A DNA stretch of 64,000 bases from Clostridiaceae bacterium (GCA_016285645.1 JAEERC010000063.1:1-64000); one strand, 5' to 3'; positions 40,700-50,539 are shown, counted from the stretch's first letter. The notes: a model not told the origin generated them from the sequence alone. Program-made: numbers and translations.

Positions 40700-41572
40700 G
40701 TGAGTAAAAACAAGTTAGGCATAGACAAAAAAGACATAGGCACGATTATTGTCGCGTCTGTGGCGCTTGCCCTTGTTGTTTTCGCCTTTATCAAAATGTT
40801 CACCGGCAGGAACTCAAAACTCGAAAGCGAAGCCATCAGAACCACGGTTCACGTTTACAGTGAGGTGAACGAGGCAGGCGAAATCGTGTTTTACACAATG
40901 ATTGAGGAATATACCGACTCGGGTCTTCACGCGAGCGTCAGCTACAAGCCCAGGACAACAACCGCTCCCTCAACCGAGGAAACATCAGGCGAAATTGACG
41001 GCACTGTGGTTTTCGTAACGGATGAAAACGGCGAGGGCGTAACGGATGAAAACGGTCAGCCCGTAACGGTTATAGAAACAACAGCCCCTCCCGCAACGAG
41101 GATTGTTCCCGTAACGGATGAAAACGGCAAGATTGTAACCACACCGGACGGTCTTCCCGCCACCGAAGCGGTCACGGTTACCGAAACAACAACCGAAACA
41201 ACCACAAAGGATATCTGGAGCGAGGAATCCACAACAAAAAGAATAAACATCCCCGGCGATTACACGAGCGAGACGGGCACGGCTTCAACCGTGGTCAGCG
41301 AAATAAACAGGGAGAGAACCGAAAACGGGCTTTCGCCGCTTTCAAACGACGGTTCCCTCAACACTATGGCGAGAGCGTACAGTCTTGCCAAAGCGATGCA
41401 CACAAATCCCACCTCGGGCGCCACATATTACGCGAAAACCTCCGGCGGCGGCTCGACCATTTACAACGGGGTTATTTCCAACACCTCGGCTACATCGGGC
41501 GATTACTCGAGCATAGGCGTGGGCATTATAAAATACAAAGGCGAGTATTACACTACGGTAATCCTTTCCTGA
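40700..41572 (+). CDS. Membrane-anchored CAP (SCP-like) domain protein with Thr/Pro/Glu linker
   Basis: N-terminal TM; EINRERTENGLSPLSNDGSLNTMARAYSLAKAMHT..SIGVGIIKYKGEYYTTVILS; GTG 40700 preferred over TTG 40679. Confidence 0.75.
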   Translation: MSKNKLGIDKKDIGTIIVASVALALVVFAFIKMFTGRNSKLESEAIRTTVHVYSEVNEAGEIVFYTMIEEYTDSGLHASVSYKPRTTTAPSTEETSGEIDGTVVFVTDENGEGVTDENGQPVTVIETTAPPATRIVPVTDENGKIVTTPDGLPATEAVTVTETTTETTTKDIWSEESTTKRINIPGDYTSETGTASTVVSEINRERTENGLSPLSNDGSLNTMARAYSLAKAMHTNPTSGATYYAKTSGGGSTIYNGVISNTSATSGDYSSIGVGIIKYKGEYYTTVILS

Positions 41573-41580
41573 ACGCAGCA

Positions 41581-41614
41581 AAAAAGAGCTGCCCGCGGGC
41601 AGCTCTTGATTTTT
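41581..41614. terminator. Intrinsic terminator between convergent genes
   Basis: AAAAAGAGCTGCCCGCGGGCAGCTCTTGATTTTT. Confidence 0.85.
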
Positions 41615-41622
41615 GACTGTTG

Positions 41623-42234
41623 TCAATCTTCATTAAACGGCAGTGAGGAAAAACTGCTTCTGAGCAGTTCCCTGACCGCCTGCGCGATTGTCTCTATGCA
41701 GGGGGGAACATCCTTCCACTTTTTGGCGGGTGAGCCGCCTTTTATTCCCGCGGCGTACTGCGCCGAAGCGGCGGCAACGGAGTCAAGATAAAACTCCGAA
41801 TACGGCTTTGACCCCGCGCAAGCCCATTTTTCGGGCAGAGCGCCCGCTTTTATCCCGAGCAGAATGCATCTGTAAATTTCGGCGGCAATAACAAGGTTGA
41901 GGCGTTCGTCCGCCCCGCCGTCAAGCATCTCCTTGATGGCTATGCAGGCGCGTTCGAGAGTCTCGGTTGAAAGCTCGCTGTCGCCCGACACCGCCTTATG
42001 GATGTCAAGACCTACCTCGCCCGTGCGCTCCTCTGTGCGGCCGAGAAGATAGTCGCACGAAACGCCGTAAAAATCCGCCGCCTTAACGAGAAATTCCCTG
42101 TTGCACTCGCGAATACCCTTTTCATAGTGCGAGAGCAGCGCCTGTGAAATGCCCAGACTCTTCGCGGCGTTTTTCTGGGTTATATGTTTTTCCTTACGCA
42201 ACTCGCTGAGAGTCACGGAAAATGATTTTTCCAA
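41623..42234 (-). CDS. Cro/CI-type HTH transcriptional regulator
   Basis: LSELRKEKHITQKNAAKSLGISQALLSHYEKGIREC; DFYGVSCDYLLGR. Confidence 0.92.
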   Translation of the reverse strand: MEKSFSVTLSELRKEKHITQKNAAKSLGISQALLSHYEKGIRECNREFLVKAADFYGVSCDYLLGRTEERTGEVGLDIHKAVSGDSELSTETLERACIAIKEMLDGGADERLNLVIAAEIYRCILLGIKAGALPEKWACAGSKPYSEFYLDSVAAASAQYAAGIKGGSPAKKWKDVPPCIETIAQAVRELLRSSFSSLPFNED

Positions 42235-42259
42235 TTTCAGGACCTCCGAAAAAGATGAT

Positions 42260-42317
42260 TATACTTTTTGTATAACCTTGGAATGGTAATTATACAGCAG
42301 ATAATACAATTTGTATA
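42260..42317. promoter_or_regulatory. Candidate operator pair for the adjacent HTH regulator
   Basis: Two ATAC-N5-GTAT palindromes: ATACTTTTTGTAT (42261-42273) and ATACAATTTGTAT (42304-42316). Confidence 0.55.
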
Positions 42318-42368
42318 TAGTTATTTCGCACAAAGAAACAAAAATTTTTCAGTTAATATGGTGATTTT

Positions 42369-42992
42369 ATGAGAAGTTTCGACATTTATTTAATCCGCCA
42401 CGGCATGACAAAGGGCAATGAGGACGGCAGATACATCGGGCACACCGACCTTCCGCTGAGCGATGAGGGCAAAAGCGAAATCGGTCGCCTTTATGAGGAT
42501 AAGGTCTATCCGTGGGTTGACGCCGTTTTGTCAAGCCCGCTCAAAAGATGCACCGAAACGGCAAAGATGCTTTTCCCCGAAAAGGAGCCGCTTATTATCG
42601 ACGGGCTTATCGAGTGCAATTTCGGCGAGTTTGAAAACAAAACCGCCGAGGATCTCAAGGATAACGAAACCTTCGCTAAATGGCTCGCGGGCGATCCCGA
42701 AACCGTGCCGGAATACGGCGAGAGCGGTGACAGATTCGCGGCGAGAGTCTGCCTTGCGTTTGAGAAAATCGTTGACGGCATTCTGAAAACCGGAACGCAG
42801 AGCACGGCTGTTGTGACCCACGGCGGCGTGATTATGGCGATACTTGAGGCGTACGGCATCCCCGAACTTCCCGCGCACAAATGGCGCAGCGAGTGCGGCT
42901 GCGGCTTCGCCCTGAGAGTGGACACGAGAATGTGGATGACCGACCGACGCATCGAGGTTTACAGCACCTTCCCGTTCGAAAAGGCGGAGTAA
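42369..42992 (+). CDS. Histidine phosphatase family protein
   Basis: DIYLIRHGMTKGNEDGRYIGHTDLPLSDEG; CNFGEFENK; AVVTHGGVI. Confidence 0.93.
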   Translation: MRSFDIYLIRHGMTKGNEDGRYIGHTDLPLSDEGKSEIGRLYEDKVYPWVDAVLSSPLKRCTETAKMLFPEKEPLIIDGLIECNFGEFENKTAEDLKDNETFAKWLAGDPETVPEYGESGDRFAARVCLAFEKIVDGILKTGTQSTAVVTHGGVIMAILEAYGIPELPAHKWRSECGCGFALRVDTRMWMTDRRIEVYSTFPFEKAE

Positions 42993-43017
42993 AACAATGA
43001 CGACCATTACCATTATT

Positions 43018-43056
43018 CACGGGTCTGCCGGACGGCAGACCCGTGGTGTTTTTTTA
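43018..43056 (+). terminator. Intrinsic terminator
   Basis: CACGGGTCTGCC-GGA-CGGCAGACCCGTG-GTGTTTTTTTATT. Confidence 0.85.
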
Positions 43057-43063
43057 TTGTGCA

Positions 43064-43281
43064 GAACGCCGGACGGCGTTCCCTACGGCGGCACGGAAGA
43101 ATCCGTGCCCTGCATTCTATGTGTAGTTTGCGGTGACTTAGCGGGCGACAGGTTGTCGCCCCTACGGCGTAAACTGAATATGCAGTCAACGGCGGGATGA
43201 GGGTGCGGGTCTCCGGTGGATACCTCTGCCGCAGGCAGAAGCACCGAACGAGCCGGCAGGCGAGACTATCCCGCCCTACGG
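43064..43281. repeat. Run of intergenic palindromes, three followed by CTACGG
   Basis: GAACGCC/GGCGTTC+CCTACGG; GGCACGGA/TCCGTGCC; GGGCGACA/TGTCGCCC+CTACGG; GGCGGGAT/ATCCCGCC+CTACGG. Confidence 0.75.
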
Positions 43282-43487
43282 TAAAACAATTATTTAAACG
43301 TTTTAGCCCTCTCCGGGAACGGGGGCGAAGCGCCGAAGCGAGCAAGGCGACATTTGTTTGCGAGGGGAAGGCGCCCCGAAGGGGCGGGTGTGGCGAATAC
43401 CGTCATATTTTCCCCGTTATTTTCCACATAAAAATCACGCTTTTCGGGGGATGAATAATAACTATCGACAAAGTTTGAAAAGAGTTA

Positions 43488-43515
43488 TTGACTTATGTCA
43501 GAAACTATGTATAAT
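43488..43515 (+). promoter_or_regulatory. SigA-type promoter for DUF134-pflB-pflA
   Basis: TTGACT-N16-TATAAT. Confidence 0.7.
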
Positions 43516-43553
43516 AGATATTGTAGATAATAAGGATGAAGGGGGAATATATA

Positions 43554-43919
43554 GTGGCGCGCCCCAAAAAGAGAAGAATTATCTGCGCCTATCCCGGGAT
43601 TATGGGCTTTACGCCCTACGGTGATTCGGCGGGTTCGGTTGACATAAGTTTTGACGAGTACGAGGCGTTCCGCCTGATTGACAAAATGCAGTACACCCAG
43701 GAGGAATGCGCGAAGCAGATGAATGTCGCCCGCTCAACGGTAACGGCGATTTACGAGAGCGCGAGGGCGAAAATAGCGGACGCCGTGGTGAGCGGAAAAG
43801 CCATAAACATTCACGGCGGCGATGTGGAACTGTGCAGATACCGTTCGGTGTGCTGCGGACAGTGCGGAAAGGAAAACTGCGGACAGTGCAGTAAATGCGA
43901 TAAGGAGGAGACAGCATGA
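43554..43919 (+). CDS. DUF134 family putative DNA-binding protein with Cys-rich C-terminus
   Basis: GTG start after [86 protein letters not shown] tail. Confidence 0.85.
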   Translation: MARPKKRRIICAYPGIMGFTPYGDSAGSVDISFDEYEAFRLIDKMQYTQEECAKQMNVARSTVTAIYESARAKIADAVVSGKAINIHGGDVELCRYRSVCCGQCGKENCGQCSKCDKEETA

Positions 43920-46150
43920 AAGAGGCATGGAAAAATTTCAAAGAGGGCGTATGGTGCGACGACATCAACGTTTCCAATTTCATCAAACTCAACTACACCG
44001 CCTATGACGGCGACTCTTCGTTCCTGAAGGGTCCGACCCTGCGCACTCAGAGAGAGATGGCGCGTGTCAATTCGCTTCTTGTTGAGGAGCAGAAGAAGGG
44101 CGGAGTGCTCGATGTTGACACCTCCCGCGTGCTCACGATTCTCTCGCACGGCCCCGGCTATGTTGTCGATAAGGATACCGATATTATTGTCGGCTTGCAG
44201 ACGGACGAGCCGCTCAAGAGAGGCGTTTCCCCCTTCGCGGGCATACGCAGTTCAATTCAGGCGTGCAACGCTTACGGCTACGAGCTCTCCGACAAAATCA
44301 AGGACGAGTTCATTTACAGAACAACCCACAACACAGGCGTTTTCCGCGCCTATACCGACACCATGCGCAAGGCGCGCCACGCGGGCATTCTCACAGGTCT
44401 GCCGGATGCCTACGCGAGGGGCAGAATAATCGGCGATTACAGGCGCATAGCCCTCTACGGCATGGATTTTCTCATTGAGCAGAAGCAGAAGGACAAGGAC
44501 GAGCTGAGCCAGAAGGAATATCTCGATGAGGAGACAATCCACCTGCTTGAGGACCTCGCAAAGCAGATTGAGTTCATGAACCAGCTCAAAGGTCTCGCCC
44601 TCTCATACGGCTATGATATCTCAAAGCCCGCGACAAACGCCTTTGAGGCGATTCAGTGGCTCTATTTCGGCTATCTCGGAGCGGTAAAGGAGCAAAACGG
44701 CGCGGCGAACTCAATCGGCAGAATAGCCGAATTTATGGATATATATATTGAAAGAGATTTAAAGGCGGGTACTCTCACCGAGGAGCAGGCGCAGGAACTC
44801 ATTGACGACCTCGTCATAAAACTCCGTCTTGTGCGCCACCTGAGAACTCCCGAATACAACGACCTTTTCGCGGGCGACCCCGTGTGGGTTACTCTCGCGC
44901 TCGCGGGCATCACGGGCGAGGGCAAGCATATGGTTTCAAAAACAAGTTACCGTGTGCTTCAGACCCTCTACAACCTCGGCTCGTCCGCCGAACCGAACAT
45001 CACCGTTCTCTGGTCTGAAAAACTGCCCGAGCCGTTCAAAAAATTCTGCGCCAAGGTCAGCATCGACACCGACTCCATTCAGTATGAAAATGACGATGTT
45101 ATGAGAAGAATGTACGGCGACGACTACGCCATTGCCTGTTGCGTTTCGGCAATGAAGATGGGCAAGCAGATGCAGTTCTTCGGCGCGAGATGCAATTTAG
45201 CCAAAATCCTGCTTATGGCTCTGAACGGCGGCAAGGATGAAATCGCGGGCGAGCAGATTGCCCCCGAAGGCCCCGTGTTTGAGGAAAAGGTGCTCGACTA
45301 CGACGAGGTTTATACCGCCTACAAAAAATACCTCAGATGGCTTGCGCGCCTCTATGTCAACACAATGAACATAATCCACTATATGCACGACAAATACGCC
45401 TACGAGCGCCTTATGATGTCGCTCCACGACACGGATGTTGAGCGCCTTATGGCGTTCGGCGTATCGGGTTTCTCCGTGGCTGTGGATTCGCTTTCGGCTA
45501 TAAAATACGCGAAGGTCACACCCAAGAAAAATGAAAAGGGAATCATAACCGAATTCGATGTGAAGGGCGATTTCCCGAAATACGGCAACGACGACGACAG
45601 GGTTGACCTTATAGGCAAGGATCTTGTTGAGTATTTCTATAAAGAACTGTGCAAAACTCCCGCCTACAGAGGAGCGAAGCACACCCTCTCCATTCTCACA
45701 ATCACATCCAATGTAATGTACGGCAGAAAAACCGGCTCAACTCCGGACGGCAGAAAGGCGGGCGAGCCCTTTGCCCCGGGCGCGAACCCGATGCACGGCA
45801 GGGATTCCGAAGGCGCTCTCGCCTCACTCAACTCCGTTGCCAAGTTGAACTATGACTGCTGCCGCGACGGCATTTCAAACACCTTCTCAATAACTCCCGA
45901 CGCCCTCGGCAGGGATGACGACAACAGGGTTGACAACCTTGTTTCAATGCTTGACGGCTACTTTGAGCAGGACGCCCACCACCTCAATGTGAATGTTCTC
46001 AACCGCGAAAAACTGATTGCCGCCATGAACGACCCGACTCTCTATCCCTCGCTTACAATCCGTGTTTCGGGTTACGCCGTCAACTTCAACAAGCTCACCC
46101 GCGACAAGCAGGAGGAGGTAATCGCCCGCACCTTCCACAAGGCGATGTGA
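43916..46150 (+). CDS. pflB: Formate C-acetyltransferase (pyruvate formate-lyase)
   Basis: [20 protein letters not shown] active-site region; glycyl-radical motif [13 protein letters not shown]. Confidence 0.97.
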   Translation: MKEAWKNFKEGVWCDDINVSNFIKLNYTAYDGDSSFLKGPTLRTQREMARVNSLLVEEQKKGGVLDVDTSRVLTILSHGPGYVVDKDTDIIVGLQTDEPLKRGVSPFAGIRSSIQACNAYGYELSDKIKDEFIYRTTHNTGVFRAYTDTMRKARHAGILTGLPDAYARGRIIGDYRRIALYGMDFLIEQKQKDKDELSQKEYLDEETIHLLEDLAKQIEFMNQLKGLALSYGYDISKPATNAFEAIQWLYFGYLGAVKEQNGAANSIGRIAEFMDIYIERDLKAGTLTEEQAQELIDDLVIKLRLVRHLRTPEYNDLFAGDPVWVTLALAGITGEGKHMVSKTSYRVLQTLYNLGSSAEPNITVLWSEKLPEPFKKFCAKVSIDTDSIQYENDDVMRRMYGDDYAIACCVSAMKMGKQMQFFGARCNLAKILLMALNGGKDEIAGEQIAPEGPVFEEKVLDYDEVYTAYKKYLRWLARLYVNTMNIIHYMHDKYAYERLMMSLHDTDVERLMAFGVSGFSVAVDSLSAIKYAKVTPKKNEKGIITEFDVKGDFPKYGNDDDRVDLIGKDLVEYFYKELCKTPAYRGAKHTLSILTITSNVMYGRKTGSTPDGRKAGEPFAPGANPMHGRDSEGALASLNSVAKLNYDCCRDGISNTFSITPDALGRDDDNRVDNLVSMLDGYFEQDAHHLNVNVLNREKLIAAMNDPTLYPSLTIRVSGYAVNFNKLTRDKQEEVIARTFHKAM

Positions 46151-46151
46151 T

Positions 46152-46856
46152 ATGGCGGATATCCATTCGTTCGAGTCCCTTGCCGCCGTTGACGGCGAGG
46201 GCATAAGATTTGATATTTTTTTCACGGGCTGCCCTCTGAAATGCGTTTACTGCCACAATCCGGACACCCGGTTCGGATCGGGAAAGGATTACACGGCGGA
46301 GGAAGTTTTCAACAAAGCGAAACGGTTCAAGCCGTATTTCAGAAACGGCGGCGGAGTCACCTTTTCGGGCGGCGAACCGCTTCTCAACGCGGAGTTTATA
46401 AACGAGCTTGCCCCGATGCTGGAAAGCGAAAATATCGGCTGCTGCATCGACACCTCGGGCAGCGTCAAACTCAATGACAGTGTCAAAAAGGCGATAGACG
46501 GCGCCGATATGGTGATTCTCGATCTGAAATTTCATAATCCCGAATCTTATAAAAAATACACCGGCGGTGAATTTGAAAATTTCATTGAAACCGGCGATTA
46601 CTGCACAAAAACCGGCAAACGGCTCTGGCTTCGCACCGTGATTGTGCCCGGTATAAACGACACGAAAGAGGACATTGATCGGTACGCACTCCTTGCGAAA
46701 CGGTTTAACTTCGAAAAATACGAACTTCTGCCGTTTCACACAATGGGCTTTTTCAAGTATGAAAACCTCGGTATAGAGAACCCGCTTGAGGGCACTCCGC
46801 CTCTTTCGCCCGAAAAACTGACGGAACTGCGGGATTATCTCAACAGTATTATTTAA
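46152..46856 (+). CDS. pflA: Pyruvate formate-lyase activating enzyme (radical SAM)
   Basis: CPLKCVYCHNPDTR; TFSGGEPLL; adjacent to pflB. Confidence 0.96.
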   Translation: MADIHSFESLAAVDGEGIRFDIFFTGCPLKCVYCHNPDTRFGSGKDYTAEEVFNKAKRFKPYFRNGGGVTFSGGEPLLNAEFINELAPMLESENIGCCIDTSGSVKLNDSVKKAIDGADMVILDLKFHNPESYKKYTGGEFENFIETGDYCTKTGKRLWLRTVIVPGINDTKEDIDRYALLAKRFNFEKYELLPFHTMGFFKYENLGIENPLEGTPPLSPEKLTELRDYLNSII

Positions 46857-46868
46857 AGGAGTAAAAGC

Positions 46869-48701
46869 ATGTCTGTTTTTCAGAAACACAAAAAGGCGGT
46901 CATAATCGCCGCCGCGTGCCTTGTCGCGGCCGCTGCCGCTGCCGCGGTCTGCTTTATCCTTTTTGCAAAGTCCTCCCCGGCGGGGAAATATGTTTTCTAT
47001 ACAAAGGAAAACGCCCTCTATATCCTTGACGGCAAAAATGAAAAATCAAAAAAACTTGCGGACACCGTCTTTGAAAACCCCGATGACAACGGTGAGCGCA
47101 TTTACACCTACTGGCTTGATTTCTGCGAGGTCACAACGGACGGCAGTGAGGTTTTCTACCCCGAAAATATTGCCGACGGCGCGTTTTGCCTCTGCCGTTC
47201 CGGTCTCAAATCGCCCGAAGCGATATCGGAAACCGTTGCCGAAAATATCACTTCATACGCCGTTTCGGGCAGCGGAAAAACTCTTTTTTATCTTGATACC
47301 CGCGGCAGGCTGTTTTTAAGAGAAAACGGCGAAACACTTCAGATTATGGCGGGCGTAATCGATTTTTATGTTAACACGGATCTGACAGCCGCTGTATGCC
47401 TGACAGCCGACGGCGATTTTTACAGGCAGAACACCGACGGGGAAAAGGAGAAAATCGATTCGGGTGTTACAGCGGTACAGAAAGCGGAAAAGAATCTTGA
47501 ATATATCTACTACTGTAAAGGTGATTCCCTTTACTATGTGAAGGATGGCGAAAAGCCCGTTCTCGTTGAGGATAATGTTGACGAAATAATAAAGATTCTC
47601 GAAAACGGCGACGCCTATTTCACTAAGAAAGGCGAAAGCGCGGTGCTTACAATGATGGATTTTGTTGTCTATGACAGCAAAACCAGGGAAGCCGATGAAA
47701 AACTTGTGTCCGACCCCGAGGCGAAGGGCCCCGATGTGCTTGAGGCGTATCTCAGAATATTCACTCGCGACAAGCTGGAGAGTATGGTTTATACCCTCGA
47801 CGCGCGCACCCTCTACTGCTACAGCGGCAAGGGCAGGGACAGCGGCGCCGAGCCCGTCACCCGCGAGTTTATTCAGTATTACACCTGCTCCGACAAGTCG
47901 GTCATCATAAAGAGTTACGACAAGTCCGAAACGGGGCAGTACACAATAAAGGAGGTTGTTGACGCCGTCGATAAAGCGGGAAAATACCGCGAGGCGTACA
48001 ACAGCGGAAAAAACATCTATCAGAGCGAATTCAACTCGAATGAATACTTTGAACGCTTCGCTTCCGAGACATTCGGCGCCTATCAATCGGGCGCGGTCGC
48101 CTATGTTGTGGAAAGCGGAATACAGACAAGAATCGGCGATGTCCCGGCGAAGAACTATGTTCTCACGGAAAAAGGCGACAGAGTTTTCTTTGTTGACACC
48201 GCGGGCAAAAGCAGACCCGGGGGTGATCTTTACTGCGTGTATCTTGAGGACAACCTTGTTGTGAAAACCGAACTTTACGACACGGATGTCGCAGACGACG
48301 GCGTTGAAGTCACAGGCGAAAACATCTGTTATAAAAAGGACGCAACGGACAGCGCGTTCTCGCTTTACATCAACAAGGAACCGGTGGCGCAGAACGTTTC
48401 CTCCTGCCTTCCCGGCTCCGGGGATTCGGTCGTGTTCTTCACGGGTTATGATGACGAAAAGCAGAGCGGCACGATGTATGTCTGTGAAAACGGCAAAAAA
48501 GAAAAAGCGGACGATGATGTCTGCTTCTGCGCGGGCGCCGATTCGGCGGGGAATATTTATTATTTCAAAAACTGTTCCGAAAACGACGGCAGCGGCGATT
48601 TTTACCGCTTCGCGAACGGAAAAAGCAGAATGATTGACTCGGGCGTGTCGCTTGTTTTGATTCCGGGCGGCAGAACACAAGACAGAGCCGTTCACGGCTG
48701 A
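46869..48701 (+). CDS. Membrane-anchored hypothetical protein, possibly beta-propeller-like
   Basis: N-terminal TM (VIIAAACLVAAAAAAAVCFILFA); repeated short strand-like units (VFYTKENALYILDG, LFYLDTRGRLFLRENG). Confidence 0.7.
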   Translation: MSVFQKHKKAVIIAAACLVAAAAAAAVCFILFAKSSPAGKYVFYTKENALYILDGKNEKSKKLADTVFENPDDNGERIYTYWLDFCEVTTDGSEVFYPENIADGAFCLCRSGLKSPEAISETVAENITSYAVSGSGKTLFYLDTRGRLFLRENGETLQIMAGVIDFYVNTDLTAAVCLTADGDFYRQNTDGEKEKIDSGVTAVQKAEKNLEYIYYCKGDSLYYVKDGEKPVLVEDNVDEIIKILENGDAYFTKKGESAVLTMMDFVVYDSKTREADEKLVSDPEAKGPDVLEAYLRIFTRDKLESMVYTLDARTLYCYSGKGRDSGAEPVTREFIQYYTCSDKSVIIKSYDKSETGQYTIKEVVDAVDKAGKYREAYNSGKNIYQSEFNSNEYFERFASETFGAYQSGAVAYVVESGIQTRIGDVPAKNYVLTEKGDRVFFVDTAGKSRPGGDLYCVYLEDNLVVKTELYDTDVADDGVEVTGENICYKKDATDSAFSLYINKEPVAQNVSSCLPGSGDSVVFFTGYDDEKQSGTMYVCENGKKEKADDDVCFCAGADSAGNIYYFKNCSENDGSGDFYRFANGKSRMIDSGVSLVLIPGGRTQDRAVHG

Positions 48702-48709
48702 TAAAAAGC

Positions 48710-48752
48710 AAAACCGGAGGATTGATTTCAATCCGCCGGTTTTATTTATTTT
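48710..48752. terminator. Intrinsic terminator between convergent genes
   Basis: AAAACCGGAGGATT-GATTTC-AATCCGCCGGTTTTATTTATTTTTT. Confidence 0.8.
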
Positions 48753-49405
48753 TTCAGATATTGCGATGACACGGGGAATTCAAAATAAGTGTCGGGGTAG
48801 GGCTCGTTTTTCAGCGCGAAATGCCACCACTCACAGTCTATGGGCACAAAGCCGTTTCGCAGCATCACCTTTCTCAGAATCGACCTGTTTCTGTACTGGT
48901 CGTCGGTTATGCCCATATAATCGGGGTGGGAAATCTCGCCGAAAAAGTCGTAGGGGCTTCCCATGTCGAGTTCCTTGCCGGTTTTCATATCGAGAAGCGT
49001 CAGGTCAACCGCGCTGCCTCTGCTGTGGCTCGACTGCTTGGCTATGTAGCCCCGCATGAAAAGCTCCTGCTTTTCAAGCTCCGGGTAAAAATACGGCTTC
49101 ATTCTAATATCCGTGTCCTCTATCCCCCACAGCGCGAAATGCTTAACCGCGGTCGCGGGGCGGTAGGCGTCAAACACCTTGAGACGATAGCCCTGAACAT
49201 TGAGTTCATTAGCGGCGGATTTGAGCGCTCTCGCCGCCTCAATAGTGAGCAGGGCGCAGGGCTCCTCATAGCCGTCAATGCGGTCGCCGATGAAATTGTA
49301 GGTTGAATAGTAGCGTATTTCCTGCACTATGCCGGGCACGAAATCCGCGAGAATCACAAAACCCGAAGGGTCCATTGCCGCCTTTTTCTCAAAATCCGTT
49401 TTCAT
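48746..49405 (-). CDS. M15 D-alanyl-D-alanine dipeptidase (VanX/DdpX-like)
   Basis: LKVFDAYRPATAVKHF; SSHSRGSAVDLTL; CEWWHF; start ATG 49405 with AGAGGT RBS. Confidence 0.92.
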   Translation of the reverse strand: MKTDFEKKAAMDPSGFVILADFVPGIVQEIRYYSTYNFIGDRIDGYEEPCALLTIEAARALKSAANELNVQGYRLKVFDAYRPATAVKHFALWGIEDTDIRMKPYFYPELEKQELFMRGYIAKQSSHSRGSAVDLTLLDMKTGKELDMGSPYDFFGEISHPDYMGITDDQYRNRSILRKVMLRNGFVPIDCEWWHFALKNEPYPDTYFEFPVSSQYLKK

Positions 49406-49555
49406 ATTTTTTACCTCTGATAAATAATATGACTGTACCCTTATTTTACCACGCATTTCTTTACAATTCAATAAATAATTGTCCGTATCGCGCGGGAATA
49501 TCCCGCTTGTAAACGGCACTGATTTATGATATAACTTAAAGCGGAGATGAGAGAT

Positions 49556-50083
49556 ATGAAAAAGTTTTTCCCCGTTTGTTCCGCCGTCTTGTCGGGCGCG
49601 GTAACGGCAGTAATCGGCGTTGTGATGAACGCCTTTCTTATTCCGAAAATCGAGATGAATACGGGCGGTATCCGTTGCTTTGATATGAACTTCGGCTACG
49701 ATTACGAAACGGCATCGGAGTTCCTGCGTCTTACAGGCGAGGAGGGCAGGCGGATTTATCTCGGTTATCAGCTGCCCCTCGATTTTATTTATCCCGTTGC
49801 CTACACGCTACTGTTCATTTCGCTTATCGTGATTCTGACAAAGAAAAAATCACCGCTCATTGTTCTGCCCTGCGCCCTCGCGCTTACGGATTACACGGAA
49901 AATATTTTAACGGAAATAATGCTCAGAAGTTCAACACTCCCACCCTCCGTTGTAAGCGCCGCCTCGGCTGTGACAGTCGCCAAAACACTGCTTATGTACG
50001 CGACAATTTTAATTGTCGTTTTCCTGATAATCAGGGCAATCGTCAAAAAATTCCGCAAACCCGAGGAGAAAAAAGAACAGTAA
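49556..50083 (+). CDS. Hypothetical integral membrane protein
   Basis: ORF with several TM segments; start ATG 49556 (alternative 49547). Confidence 0.65.
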   Translation: MKKFFPVCSAVLSGAVTAVIGVVMNAFLIPKIEMNTGGIRCFDMNFGYDYETASEFLRLTGEEGRRIYLGYQLPLDFIYPVAYTLLFISLIVILTKKKSPLIVLPCALALTDYTENILTEIMLRSSTLPPSVVSAASAVTVAKTLLMYATILIVVFLIIRAIVKKFRKPEEKKEQ

Positions 50084-50092
50084 AAAAACAAA

Positions 50093-50127
50093 ACCGGACC
50101 GGTGCAACGCATCGGTCCGTATTTTTT
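50093..50127 (+). terminator. Intrinsic terminator
   Basis: ACCGGACCGGTGC-AAC-GCATCGGTCCGT-ATTTTTT. Confidence 0.75.
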
Positions 50128-50539
50128 ATACTATTTCAAAATTCAGTTTTCCGTTACGGCACTTTCCGTCGGTCTCAACAATCAGATATACTCTGCCGTT
50201 TTTAAGTTGACCGCCCACGGAGAAGGTCTCGCCGCCCGTGCCTATGCCGAAAAGGGGCGTTTTCACTCCGTCACAATCGTAATAGACTTTTATGTCGCCC
50301 TCTTCGAGGGTAGCGGTATATTTAATTTTGCCGCCGTCGCTGCCGCATTTGAGGTTAAAAACCATCGTGCCCTCAAAATCCGAAAAACTCATACTCGCGG
50401 TTTTTGCGGTGTTCGTATGCACAAAAGCCACCGCCTTGTATTTTGACACATATTTTGAGCATCCGCCCAGAGTTATGATTGAAGCAAAAAGGCAGACTGC
50501 CGCGAGAGCGGAGGTGATTTTCAGAAAAGCGCTTTTCAT
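50126..50539 (-). CDS. Putative lipoprotein
   Basis: MKSAFLKITSALAAVCLFASIITLGGCSKYV lipobox; overlaps upstream CDS by 4 nt. Confidence 0.65.
   Translation of the reverse strand: MKSAFLKITSALAAVCLFASIITLGGCSKYVSKYKAVAFVHTNTAKTASMSFSDFEGTMVFNLKCGSDGGKIKYTATLEEGDIKVYYDCDGVKTPLFGIGTGGETFSVGGQLKNGRVYLIVETDGKCRNGKLNFEIV

Noticed and set aside
43013-43454. ORFs on both strands across the intergenic palindromes (e.g. 43013-43345 minus, 43197-43454 plus)
   Set aside because: Low-complexity Arg/Pro/Gly-rich translations of GC-rich palindromes; noncoding repeat explains them better.
42993-43500. CRISPR array
   Set aside because: Palindromes differ in stem sequence and spacing; there is no constant direct repeat with regular spacers and no cas genes in the window.
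47316-48731. 471-aa minus-strand ORF opposite CDS 46869-48701
   Set aside because: Antisense shadow ORF; the + strand has an RBS, TM anchor and operon context.
48746-49405. Vancomycin-resistance (vanX-type) locus
   Set aside because: No vanH, van ligase or vanRS nearby. The ddl at 22985-24040 has the FYDYDAKY D-Ala-D-Ala-type signature and is far away. A housekeeping M15 dipeptidase is more likely.
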